This document shows, one piece after another, positions 38,561 to 48,556 of a stretch of DNA of 64,000 nucleotides; positions within the stretch are counted from its first letter, which is position 1; each line of letters begins with the position of its first letter. The position numbers and the translations under genes are program-made. This DNA is from Ceratothoa steindachneri (taxonomy: Eukaryota; Arthropoda; Malacostraca; Isopoda; Cymothoidae): the NCBI GenBank assembly GCA_963969495.1, contig OZ018321.1, positions 107,895,212 through 107,959,211 on the forward strand. The letters are read 5' to 3'. The notes under the pieces were generated by a model. The model made no database searches. It saw only the letters and a list, made by a program, of their open reading frames with translations, and was not told the DNA's origin.

Positions 38561-39514
38561 GAATTTCCCATGATTATTATTCTGGGAAAAAAAACGACAG
38601 CCAAAGTAGAAAAAAAAATTAGTAGTTGAAAATTGCTAACGAATACTGTCCGTATCCTGCAGACTTTGCAGATCTCCTCCATATTACATTCGCATTGTTG
38701 GGTCCCTAAAGCAGGCAGACCTCCGGGGGTACCTAAGCTTTTGTTTTATTTATTTTTTTTACGAGTAGTATGTTGCATTTTTATTTAATTATCGGAAAAT
38801 TTTAACTTTTTTTATGCCGATTTTTGTCCCAGTGGAGAAATCAGGTTTCCTTTATTGCTTGAAGAGTTTAGGAAATCATGGGATTCTAATGATCCCATCT
38901 ACGGGACTAGTACTCCCCCCCCCCTCCCCCGCAAAAATAGATAATTTGCTAGTTTAGCCGTGAGGATTTTTTTTAATTCAAAAGAACGTAAAAATATGGC
39001 TCAGCATCCGTAAACCCTCTGTCCCCAAAGCTCAGAGATGGAAGAGATTAATCAATTTTTCCTCCTTTTTTCACTTTAAATAAAAATTCATTAATAATGA
39101 GCTATTAATCTCAGCAAATTCACTCTTATATCACTAAGAAGAGAAGACCCGAACACGTCTTTTCTATTTAAAATAAATTATGGTTAAGCCATATACTAAT
39201 CGCACAAATGATGAAAATTGATAAATGAATGATAGATGAAATTCGTAATTTAAGATCCACTATAAAGATTAATTCGAGTATATGGCCGCGTTTCTGTCCC
39301 TTGACAAAGAAATAAAATTGCCATCCATCGAATTGATCTTAAGAATAGAATCGTTTAGGGGGAAATTTCGCTGCTATTTTCTCTTAAATCTGGGTAAATC
39401 GACCGCTTTTAAATTAAATCCTCAAATATATCCCAAGTTGAGGGATGAAATATTTAAAAAATAGGAAGTTTGCCATATATGATTTGAAAGGGAATTAAAT
39501 ATCAAATATAATGG
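38561..39514. other. AT-rich intergenic
   Basis: No gene is recognised. A C-run (about 38917-38932) and an AT-rich stretch are the only marked features. Confidence 0.5.
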
Positions 39515-39760
39515 TATAAAACCAATGCCCCTGCCCACCACCAGCACCACCGTACCTGCCCACCATGAGGACCCCTACCCACCCACCACCTGCACCCCTA
39601 TAAACCCACCACCAGCACCCCTACCCAAAGAACCGCCTGCACCCCTACACACCCACCACCAGCACCCCTACCCACCACAACCACTGCCCCTGACTCCCAC
39701 CACAACTGCCCCTGCCCACCACCACAACTGCCTCCTTCCCCCTCCCCCGGAAAATCATGA
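39515..39760. repeat. C/A-rich degenerate minisatellite
   Basis: Imperfect repeats of CCCACCACCAGCACCCCTA-like units with strong C and A bias on the plus strand. The Pro/Thr-rich open frame over it is a composition artefact. Confidence 0.85.
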
Positions 39761-40655
39761 TTATCAGCTAAAAAAAAGGATAACATTATTTTCCTCGACT
39801 TTTTGAAGGATGAGACTGGTCAGAATATGTTTTGATTACACATATTTTGTGAACTCGTTTTTGAATCTGCAACTAAAGTTACCTTTTGTGCCATTCATTC
39901 GTGTTCATTCATTCATTTGATATCTAGATTGATCAGAAATGATGAGGAGTAAAGTTAGTTAATTGGATATTAAATAAAGAGATAGTTGAATGAGGATTCC
40001 AGGTCTTCAAGAATAAGGATGAGAGAGGAGAGATAGAGGCGGACAGACAGAGACAGAGAGAGGGGAAGAATGAGCAAACAAGAGGGAAAGTCCCTCCAAT
40101 GATCTGCGGCGTTTTGAGACAAGATGATAATAGTTCTTGCATTGATGGTTTTCCATGGTTCAAATCACTTACAAGTACCTTTGAAAGACTAAATGAGGCT
40201 TCTGCCACTACATGGCGCCACCCAGCGACAAATCCGATGGCAGATTTGAAATCTCCAGGGTGAATAACCATATGTCCCATGGTCATATGGGTCATTTCAT
40301 GGATCTACATGGGTACAATTGAACTTTACTCGTTTTGAAAAAAAAAAGCGACGTCTTGACCTTGCGCTTCGCTGCAGGTAAAAACAAAGCGTCAAACTTT
40401 TATGCCGCTTTTTCTCACATGGCGGCAGCCACTTTATTGTAATTGTTGCCTAATGATATGTTGGATCAAGAGCGTTCCAATGCCCTCGCTTCATTTTATA
40501 GTTTGTGGCCCACATTTTCTACATAAATAAATCCAACAAAGGCATCGAGGTGCGCCGTTTTCATGCACCCGTTCTGTGCTTATAACTCGCGTGCACCGCC
40601 ACTCTATAAGTTACTATGTCGGTCCGTAGTGACCGACCTAAGGACCGGAGTTTTT
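39761..40655. other. Intergenic, no recognised gene
   Basis: A 120-codon minus-strand frame (39933-40295) has no recognisable motif. A short palindrome around CCATATG...CATATGG lies at about 40268-40292. Confidence 0.4.
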
Positions 40656-40750
40656 TGGGCCATAACATCGTAACCATTCGGTCGATTCTAACGGAATTTT
40701 GAAACCATTCATATTGTTTTACATTCTCTTTCGAATGATATAATTGCCAA
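40656..40750 (-). repeat. Unclassified dispersed repeat, copy 2
   Basis: This is the reverse-complement match to 25785-25880: ATCATTCGAAAGAGAATG, AATTCCGTTAGAATCG, then GAATGGTTACGATGTTA on the minus strand. Similarity continues weakly beyond both ends. Confidence 0.75.
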
Positions 40751-41570
40751 GGTCCTCCCAAGGTTAGTCCGGTAATTAGTGAAAGTTTTGAAGGTCGTAA
40801 ACTCATAAGTCACAATAACTGAGAGCACGTGACTTAGGTCTGTTGACTTTGTTTTTGAGGATAAAATCAAGATGCCTAACCCCGCCTGATCTCATATAAT
40901 GGCAACAGAATGGACCGTGTCGACTCTTATTGCCGTAACCGTGGAGGCACTTCTCCTCTAAATCTCCAGGCCCCAATTATTATGCAAGAACCGGTGCCCC
41001 GAATGATTAGGGGTGCATCGAGCCGCTCTGGAGCTCTGAATGGCCGGAGCCTCTTGGCCGCTAAACGCAAAATCGCGCCTCGAGGCGGGAGGAGGGTAAT
41101 GCAGAGGGTACCGAACAAGGTTTCTGCATTAGCGGGGGTCATTGTCGCCCTCGTAACAAGGGGTATCGAACCACCCGGTCGGGGCCTCTTCTCGGGAGAG
41201 TGGAAGATCGTTGGGGGGCGGGCGCCCCCTCCCACCCTATTCCTCGCGAATAAAGGTAGAAGATGCTTGTGAGTAAATTTTAAGCTCACAGGGGAGTCTA
41301 TTAATACAATTAAAGCCAAATCCAACGATGGAGTTTGAATGTATTTTTTGAAGCAACTGGTGAAGCAAAAAGTGACGAAAGGTACGAAACCCCAGCTGGC
41401 GACTTGTGACACTAAGGACTGGAAGGACAGTTCCTCCATGGAGTCCCGGAGGCATTTAATTCAGTGTGGAAATAATCCAAAATGGTTGTGGCATCAAGAA
41501 CTGCTACAGTACTTAAAGACATTGAGGATGACAAAGCAAAAACTATTTGCGGTTGGCGGACCCACCAAAG
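40751..41570. other. Unassigned, includes a GC-rich block at about 40905-41275
   Basis: The GC-rich block is open on both strands (40910-41272 plus, 120 codons; 40927-41439 minus, 170 codons). I recognise neither translation. It contrasts sharply with its AT-rich surroundings and could be a fragment of a mobile element. Confidence 0.35.
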
Positions 41571-42048
41571 TACAATCACGCATGCAGTGGAGATGAGTGC
41601 GAGTCCCAAGTACAATCACGCATGCAGTGGAGATGAGTGCGAGTCCCAAGTACAATCACGCATGCAGTGGAGATGAGTGCGAGTCCCAAGTACAATCACG
41701 CATGCAGTGGAGATGAGTGCGAGTCCCAAGTACAATCACGCATGCAGTGGAGATGAGTGCGAGTCCCAAGTACAATCACGCATGCAGTGGAGATGAGTGC
41801 GAGTCCCAAGTACAATCATGCACATGCAGTGGAGATGAGTGCGAGTCCCAAGTACAATCACGCATGCAGTGGAGATGAGTGCGAGTCCCAAGTACAATCA
41901 CGCATGCAGTGGAGATGAGTGCGAGTCCCAAGTACAATCACGCATGCAGTGGAGATGAGTGCGAGTCCCAAGTACAATCACGCATGCAGTGGAGATGAGT
42001 GCGAGTCCCAAGTACAATCATGCACATGCAGTGGAGATGAGTGCGAGT
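41571..42048. repeat. 40/42-bp tandem repeat array, 12 units
   Basis: Units begin at 41571 and recur every 40 bp at 41611, 41651, 41691, 41731, 41771, 41811, then 41853, 41893, 41933, 41973, 42013. Units 7 (41811) and 12 (42013) are 42-bp variants carrying an extra AC in ATGCACATGC. The last unit is cut short at 42048. Units are almost identical, and there is no spacer between them. Confidence 0.97.
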
Positions 42049-42364
42049 AACCGAAAGCACGAGGGCACTTTACGAGCCAAGGGCTCTTTGTTTTCTAGAC
42101 ACAACCACTGTGGAGGACAAGTAAGGGAGAGTTGCGGTGTTTAGGATATTAAATGTGAGGAGAAAGACTTTAACAAGTAATTTAAATTTAATGGACAGCC
42201 AGTCAAAATTAATGTATTGATGCGGTTTTGCTCTTTATCTTTCTTTTTACAGGTAAAAGAGGATAATTGTTTTCTTGTTTTCTACAGGAAAAATCCTCGC
42301 TTGGGTTTATTTTTTAAAAATAACTTAACATTAAACAACGGGTTTGTTTTTTTCAAGAAATCTA
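42049..42364. other. Intergenic, no recognised feature
   Basis: AT-rich sequence between the tandem array and LINE fragment B6. Confidence 0.5.
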
Positions 42365-42840
42365 CGCCCTACTGTGAAGACTGCGTTGTCCCCCAGACTG
42401 TTCGGAACATTCTTGTTGCGGAACATTCTTGTTGAATGTCCCAGCCTGGGTGATCTCCGCGCACGGTACCTGTCCCGGTGTCGGGATGGGCGGGGTCGCT
42501 ACCGCCTGTCCCTTGTACTTGGGACGAGTTAGTGCACATTGACTGGTGGACTTATAGACTTTTGTGGGGGGAGGCCGGCCCTCTTCCCTTTATTTAACTA
42601 GGTTTCTTTTTTTGTTATTGTTGTTTTCTTTGTAGGTCGCACGCTCCTGCGCCGGGAGGAGGGGGACCTCCCCTCGACGCCGGAGCTTGCTTCCCAATTG
42701 TTGCCATCTTCCCTTTATATCTTTGTTTTGTTTTCATATTCTTATTTTAAAGTAGCCTAGTTCTATGCTGTCGTGATTCCGGCGACTTATGCCCAAGTGG
42801 GCACTCGCCAGATAGGCTCCTAAAAAAAAAAAAAAAAAAA
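42365..42840 (+). mobile_element. Family B LINE 3' fragment, copy B6
   Basis: It begins at CGCCCTACTGTGAAGACTGC (the CCHC tail of ORF2), has a 16-bp tandem duplication CGGAACATTCTTGTTG at about 42403-42434, and continues through the 3' UTR, the terminal hairpin and an 18-bp A-tract. AAATCTA occurs at 42358-42364 and 42838-42844, a possible short target-site duplication overlapping the A-tract. Confidence 0.92.
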
Positions 42841-42844
42841 TCTA

Positions 42845-43573
42845 ATTATTTTTTTAATTTAATGCAGTAGTTAATGGTTACATTGACAACTGCAAATCTC
42901 AACTAACATCATAGTTTGTAATTCCACATTTATACAGAACCTATACATAACCATAGAGGTGTGTCCTTTAAAATTAGCCTATTTAGACTCCTTTTCGCTA
43001 CATTGGTGAATCATAATAAGATAATAGCCAAGTTATACAATATGTAGGGGAATCGTCACTCCCACCCCCCACCCCGTTCACTCTTGATGGAGTCACAAGG
43101 CGGTTACCGCAAAGACATCCGCCCCAGGCATCGGCGAGTCAAAAGCGTACCCGCAGCGTGGCACAACTCGGTGCCATGAAAGACCCTAAAGGTCAAAATG
43201 TAAGATCTCCCCCAGGAGAGTGAGATCAAGTTTCACGTCAAACAAGAAATTGGAGACGTGTTTCTCCCAAGCTCGAAGGCTAACGAGGAGCCGATGTTTG
43301 ACTTCTTGGGAAAAACCGTTTGGAAAAAGAACTCTCCTGGGGCCGTCCTCAAGCCCCTTCCCCCTTACCACTCCCCCAGTGGGGTGACGAGGTATAAATG
43401 AGGAACTCTGAGGAGAATCGTGGTAGTATACGTCAGTCTCTAGGTGACGAAGTCTTCGGATTAAACCGAACTACCGAGACTGGAGAGGTAGAGTACTTGG
43501 CTCGCCAGACCAAGAAGTACCCTGCAAGAGAGGCAGGGCTACCTACCTTAATGGGCTAAGAAGAAGCTCATTC
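42845..43573. other. Unassigned sequence
   Basis: TGTAGGGGAATCGTCACTCC at 43044 has the look of an LTR start (TGT...), and a tRNA-primer-site-like sequence lies at 44661, but no paired LTR is visible in the window. No coding feature. Confidence 0.3.
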
Positions 43574-44130
43574 TCGAGCTAGTCCATGGTTATCAAACCA
43601 AACAATAAGTTAACTTTGGTAAGTTCAACTTACTCTCGCCAGAGATACTCCTCATATCCTGGTGCACCTTAAGCACCAGGGGTATTCCTCGTCCTTGAGG
43701 AATTAAGAAAAGAAGAAGGAAAAGGCTCCCCCCTCGAGCCCGTTACTCGGTGGCCACACCGAACTCCTAAGTTAACTTGGTGAGGAACCAAGTTCAACTT
43801 GTTCTCGTCAGAGAAATCCCCCTCCGTTATACTCGCCCCTGAAGAAGACCCTCCCCGAGTTCAGTCCTCGTCCATGAGTAAATAAGTAACGAAGAAGAAA
43901 AGCTCCTCCTCGAGCTCGTTACTCGGTGGCCACACCGAACTTTAAGTAACTTATTCTTGCCAGAGAAACCCCCTCCGTTATCCTTGCCCTTGAAGAAAAC
44001 CCTCCCCGAGTTCAGTTCTCGTTCAGGAGGAAATAAGTAACGAAGGAGAAAAGCTCCTCCTCGAGTTCGTTACTGGTGGTCACACCGCACTCCAAGTTAA
44101 CTTGATTTAAGAACCAAGTTCGGCTCACTC
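43574..44130. repeat. Diverged tandem repeat, ~150-176 bp units
   Basis: Four related units can be aligned from CTCGAG markers at about 43574, 43734, 43910 and 44061 (spacings 160, 176, 151). Shared blocks are GTTACTCGGTGGCCACACCG, TAAGTTAACTT, CTCGCCAGAGA-like, and AAGAAGAAAAGCTCCTCCTC. The first unit contains an 8-bp perfect hairpin, CCTGGTGC...GCACCAGG. There is no coding content. Confidence 0.75.
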
Positions 44131-44632
44131 TCGCCAGAGAGACCACGACTGCCTAGGGTTTGCATAAAGCACCGTATTTGTTCTCGTCCTTGACCTCCCC
44201 CCCCCGTCCCTGGAAGAACGTGTGGACCCCCCAGCTGCTACCCTCGCCAAAACGACCGTGTAATTTCGCCCATCTACATCTGGACAGACGGCACGCGTCG
44301 TGAGTCAATAACATTTCTGAGGCCTTTAAACTCCACATGAGTCCGTAAGCCTAATTCTTATATTATTGTTGTGTGTAGAGAAATTAACCAATTTTTGTGG
44401 GTAAACTAATTTAATTAATTCTTGTTTAGGATAATATTCAGAGTATTGCTGTAATTAATGTTTAGATGTTGTGTATTCAATGGTTAAAGTTAAAATATAA
44501 GTTTATTTTGGGATTATTTTGCGTTTCTCTCGATATCCTTACGTGTTTCGGAACGGCTCTGTTCGTTAAGATATTCAGATATCAATATATATTAGACACT
44601 CTTAGCATTCTTAGAATAGAACAAAAAGGGGG
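44131..44632. other. Unassigned, AT-rich
   Basis: No gene is recognised. It ends in a purine run AAAAAGGGGGGG (about 44622-44634) next to the direct repeat described below. Confidence 0.35.
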
Positions 44633-44706
44633 GGAATTCTACGACACACTATTATAAAAGTGGTGTCAGGTTAGTAGGGTTTTATTAGAAGGAATTCTAC
44701 GACACA
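44633..44706 (+). other. 16-bp direct repeat flanking a tRNA-Leu-like primer-binding site candidate
   Basis: GGAATTCTACGACACA occurs at 44633-44648 and 44691-44706. Between them, TGGTGTCAGG (44661-44670) would pair with a ...CCTGACACCA tRNA 3' end, as used by many Ty3/gypsy-type elements. This is suggestive of an LTR boundary, but no second LTR or gag is seen. Confidence 0.35.
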
Positions 44707-44709
44707 ATA

Positions 44710-45622
44710 CACGAGGGTCGGTCAATAAATTTTGCAATTCGGATATAAGGAAACGAGATATGAGGAAAAGTGTTTTATTATTTTTCAATATAACTACCCT
44801 CGACTTCAATGCACTTGCGCCACTTGTCCGTGAGGCTTCGAATTCCCGACAACCAGAAATGTCCCGACTGCTGTTCAATCCACTCCTGGACGGCGAGCTA
44901 GACATCTTCATCGTCCCCAAACCAGCGTCCACGCAGTGCAGCCTTGAGCTGGCGGAATAAAATGTAGTCGCTTGGGGCCAGATCTGGACTGTAGGGGGGA
45001 TGGTTGATCTCCTCGAATCCGCACTCGCGCAGGGCAGCTTGTGCAACCCTGGCCTTGTAGACTTTGACGACGTTGAAGTTGATCATGGGGCGTGAGGTTT
45101 CTAGGGACCCAACGGGCAGAGAGCTTGGTCATGGCCAAATTGTCGTGGATAATGTTGATAACACTTCTCTGTGATATTCCAAGTTCTCGCTCGATTTCTT
45201 CGACCTTCACCCGTCGATTTTCGAGGATCCTCCTCTCCACACGGGCCACATTGTCCTCGTTAATCACGTCTGACGGGCGTCCTGGACGGGGGTCATCTTC
45301 AAGGGACTCACGACCATGGCGGAACTCCCTATTCCAGCGAGCAATGGTTGCATAGGACGGGGTGGTGTCGGTGTACACTGCAACTATGCGTTCATGGATC
45401 TCTTTTGCATTCTTGCCTTCCTTGGTCAAAAATTTGATCACTGTGCGGTGTTCAACTTTCTCCATTGTTGAAAAATTTGTGACTGACGATCTGCGATCAG
45501 CTACTGCTTCTTAAATAGACGAGGCAGGGGCGTGCGGCTGCAGGTCCTGACTTGTCATAACTTGTGCTAACACCCTCACAAACAGCCCTACCGATTCGCA
45601 AAACTTATTGACCGCCCCTCGT
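44710..45622 (-). mobile_element. Mariner transposon, internally deleted
   Basis: Terminal inverted repeats are CACGAGGGTCGGTCAATAAA on the left and, read inward from the right, TACGAGGGGCGGTCAATAAG. The element is about 0.9 kb against a usual ~1.3 kb. The transposase is on the minus strand and has lost its centre. Exact termini are uncertain by one or two bases because the TA flanks are not perfectly preserved. Confidence 0.9.
44740..45465 (-). pseudogene. Mariner transposase with central deletion
   Basis: From ATG 45465 (MEKVEHRTVIKFLTKEGKNA) the DNA-binding half is intact: the first helix-turn-helix (KEIHERIVAVYTDTTPSYAT), the WNREFRHGRESLEDDPRPGR linker and the second helix-turn-helix (VEEIERELGISQRSVINI). 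After WVPRNLTPHDQ the next ~130 residues, which hold the first two catalytic Asp residues, are missing. The sequence rejoins in another frame at VYKARVAQAALRECGFEEIN then HPPYSPDLAPSDYILF (third Asp block). A TAG follows at about 44900 (after GDDEDV). Catalytically dead, but the N-terminal binding domain is complete. Confidence 0.88.
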
Positions 45623-45910
45623 AACTAAAATTATTTGGGCGGGAGTTTATAATTAGCACGAACGTAATAACCTTTTCACTAACCAATTTGATGACCAAAA
45701 TAGTTTCCGTTCACATATCCTCAACGAAACGCATTTGGTTTAATAAATTACTATTGTTTTGTTTTAATAATGTAATTTGTATTTGTGTGTAAGATAGAAA
45801 TGAAGTACATTGCTTATCATTGACCGTTTTTAAGTGAACGACTGGTCCAAATATAGATGGAGAAAACTTTATTGGCTCATTGGAGCATATGTAGAGATCG
45901 CTTATTCTAG
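45623..45910. other. AT-rich intergenic
   Basis: No feature is recognised between the mariner and the antisense LINE tail. Confidence 0.5.
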
Positions 45911-45990
45911 ATTTTTTTTTTTAAGAGCCCATCTGGCGACTGCGTACTAGGGCAAAAATCCCTGTAATCACGTTACAGCCTAATACTATC
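45911..45990 (-). mobile_element. Antisense 3' end of a family B/C LINE
   Basis: Minus-strand reading gives TTAGGCTGTAACGTGATT, a TTTTTGCCCTAGTACGCAGTCGCC segment and AGATGGGCTCTTAAAAAAAAAA, matching the terminal 80 bp of family B. This is an extremely 5'-truncated insertion 50 bp upstream of B4 in the opposite orientation. Confidence 0.8.
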
Positions 45991-46555
45991 ATACGCATAT
46001 TATAAAGCAGTGGTATAGAACTTTTCTTGTGTTGAAGGTCGCCCCCGTAAGGGGCGCGGCAATTTGCCATCCTGGCCGCCGTGCTGACGGGACTCAGCAC
46101 CCCGTCCGGCCCCAGCTTAGCCTCTCTTCCTTCCTTCAAAACACTTGTTTCCTCTCTTTTCACACAACCTCTCCCACAACTTTCTCTGGTCAGCCTCTAA
46201 TTTCACAGGGTAGATGCTGACCTTCCTTTCAGCCAACCGTCCCGCATCGGGGCTGAGGGGGTGGGGGACAATGATCCCTAACGCCTGAGCTCCGGTCTGG
46301 GGTGGCTGGTTTTTAACAACCTGCTTCATCCCCACCCATACCTTCCTCACATCCCTTTTCCTCTCTTCACAATCTATATATTTTACGCCGTGTTCAAGGT
46401 GGAGCCGCCATGCCGATGGACTGCCAGGCCACCAGGCGGGAGGGGTGGTCCCAAATGGCGGCGCCTGGCTCTGCCGGGCTTGTAAGCACCTCTCGCAGTG
46501 CGGGCTACTGCGAGAGGTGTGCGCTATTGCATCCCGTGTTAAAAAAAGGGTCACC

Positions 46556-48556
46556 ATGCCCAATGATGAAGATCAAACAAAAAAACCCAACCCCCAACTT
46601 CCCCAAGAACAACGGAGCAACCCTCGGGCAGCTCCAGCAAAAAAATGGAGGTCCCCCCCCCTGTGCTTGCACAGGGGACCCTCCATATTTCAAAAACCGG
46701 AGAGAAGGCTTACTCCTCTCCTTCGCCTACGGGTGCAGGGGACTCCCCCTCACCCCATTCTCTGGAGGTGCTTTCGAGGAACCTCCCTATTTCCAGCGGC
46801 AGTCCCTCCTTTTCTTTCTAAGGGGACTGCCAAGAAAGCCAGCAGGCAGCCCATTGCCGACCGCCCCTCTTGTAAGCGGCTCGGTAGGGCAAACCCCCTT
46901 AGGGGGGAGAGGGAAGCCAGGCCCCTTCGGTCGCTTCCCTCAAAAGACCTGCTGGCAAGGATATTAAACCTTGCCGGGGTTAAGGCTTGTGCCTCCGCAC
47001 AAATGACTCTTGACGCTGCCAAGGGGACCTGCGATGTCCTGGGAGGGGATGGCCAACTGGAGGCCCCTCCTGTGATAGACATGGTCCTTGAGGAGACCCA
47101 GCCTCAGACGGTAGGGCCTTCCATGGGGGGGAATCCGGGCTCGGCGCCAAGCAGCGAACCCGAGTCCGCCCCTATGCAAGGTCCCCCTCAAACGGCTGAG
47201 GGCTCCGAGGCAATACAAGGAGGGGAGGGATCTCCTCCGACAGGTGCCCCCACGACTACCAGGACCTTCTCCATTTCGGAAAGGGACCTGGCTAAGGCCG
47301 GCCCATCTGGCATGGGGGCTTCTGCCGGCGGAGGTGAGAAGCGGGTTCATTCCCCGCCCTCCTCTCCAAAAAAGAAAAAGACAAGAAAGACAAACAAGAA
47401 TCGGGGCTCCTCTCCATCCGCGAGGGCTGCGGGGACGGATAGGTCTGCTGCCACTTTGGTAGGCGACCAAGCCAAGATCGGCACATCCAGCCCCTCTACC
47501 CCCCCGTGTGCGGAGCCCCCGACTAAGACCAAGAGTGCACAGGGCGGAGCCTCGATGACATCGGGGCCCCTGATTCAGAGGTTACCTGGCGTTTTTGAGC
47601 CCGCTGGCTTCAAACGCTTCCTCGTTATTCGCTCCACTGATTGCACCATGTTGTCCAAGGGCAACATGATCCATCAGAGGAGAGGATTAGCTAGTGCAAT
47701 TGGTAGAGAGCCGAAGGTGACCCGTTTCTCGGACGGCAGCCTTCTGGCGAATGCGGCGAATCCCTCCGAGGCGGCCAAGATAAGTGCTCTTCGGACACTT
47801 CATTGCACCCCGGTGAGTGTGACGCCGCACTCTACCATGAACTTTGTAAAAGGAGTAGTTTATGCGAGGGAACTCGTCGACTACTCCATTGAGGACATCA
47901 CCCTAGAGCTGGCCGACCATGGGGCGGTCAAAGTCGAACGTGTGATGAGAAAACAGGGAGGGGCCTCGAGACCCACCCCTACACTCTTCGTCACGTTCGA
48001 CTGTGACAAGCTCCCTGAGTCGGTGCGTGCCGGTTGGTACCGCTACCGCGTGAAGGCATTCGTGCCACTTCCGCAGCGGGGCTATTACTGTCACCGCTTC
48101 GGCCATACGAATCGCTCATGTAGACGTGCAAAGTCGGGGTCACCCGAAGTATGTGTAAATTGCTCCAAGGTCGCACACGATAAGTCCAAATCGTGTGTGG
48201 CCAAGTGTGTCAATTGTGGAGAGCCGCACCCTGCTTCTTCGAAGCAATGTGGTGCATATCTCCTTGATAAAGAAATCCTGGCCGTTCAGGCCCAGGATAG
48301 ACTCTCATTCCGCGAGGCTAAGGACTTGGTCCTGGCGCGCCCAGCTCTGCCTGGGACGTCATATGCCTCAGTAGCTAGAAAGGCACCCTCTGCTCCTGGC
48401 CCATCCAGGCCAACGAGCACGGTTGTTTCCGCGCCCATTCGGAGCCCTTCTGCGGGCTCTACCCAACCCGGGCGCTCCCCTGGTAAAGCTGGCGGCAAAA
48501 AGGGTTCATACCCTGCCCCGCTAAAACCAGGGCTCCCCCCTCTTCCCCCATCGTGA
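46556..48556 (+). CDS. Family B ORF1 protein (gag-like, CCHC), copy B4
   Basis: An uninterrupted 666-codon frame from ATG 46556 (context CACCATGC) to TGA 48554-48556. A Pro/Ser/Lys-rich N-terminal half leads to a gag/RRM-like core at about residues 340-490 (FEPAGFKRFLVIRSTD, FVKGVVYARELVDYSIED, TPTLFVTFDCDKLPESV) and three zinc knuckles at about 505-570 (YYCHRFGHTNRSC, CVNCSKVAHDKSKSC, CVNCGEPHPASSKQC). The first Cys of knuckle 1 is Gly here (GYYC), where B1 and B5 have CYYC. Between about 46640 and 46770 the translation is out of frame with B1 and B5; an extra base near 46775 restores it, so the N-terminal sequence may not be ancestral. It would bind element RNA. Confidence 0.88.
   Translation: MPNDEDQTKKPNPQLPQEQRSNPRAAPAKKWRSPPLCLHRGPSIFQKPERRLTPLLRLRVQGTPPHPILWRCFRGTSLFPAAVPPFLSKGTAKKASRQPIADRPSCKRLGRANPLRGEREARPLRSLPSKDLLARILNLAGVKACASAQMTLDAAKGTCDVLGGDGQLEAPPVIDMVLEETQPQTVGPSMGGNPGSAPSSEPESAPMQGPPQTAEGSEAIQGGEGSPPTGAPTTTRTFSISERDLAKAGPSGMGASAGGGEKRVHSPPSSPKKKKTRKTNKNRGSSPSARAAGTDRSAATLVGDQAKIGTSSPSTPPCAEPPTKTKSAQGGASMTSGPLIQRLPGVFEPAGFKRFLVIRSTDCTMLSKGNMIHQRRGLASAIGREPKVTRFSDGSLLANAANPSEAAKISALRTLHCTPVSVTPHSTMNFVKGVVYARELVDYSIEDITLELADHGAVKVERVMRKQGGASRPTPTLFVTFDCDKLPESVRAGWYRYRVKAFVPLPQRGYYCHRFGHTNRSCRRAKSGSPEVCVNCSKVAHDKSKSCVAKCVNCGEPHPASSKQCGAYLLDKEILAVQAQDRLSFREAKDLVLARPALPGTSYASVARKAPSAPGPSRPTSTVVSAPIRSPSAGSTQPGRSPGKAGGKKGSYPAPLKPGLPPLPPS

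Noticed and set aside
41571..42048. CRISPR-like array
   Set aside because: Units are adjacent 40-42-bp tandem copies with no unique spacers, in a eukaryotic repeat-rich context.
46043..46120. Self-cleaving ribozyme (hammerhead or HDV-like) at the LINE-B 5' end
   Set aside because: A CTGACGGG string resembles part of a hammerhead core, but no GAAA partner or supporting stems are present, and I could not fit the HDV-like double pseudoknot by eye.
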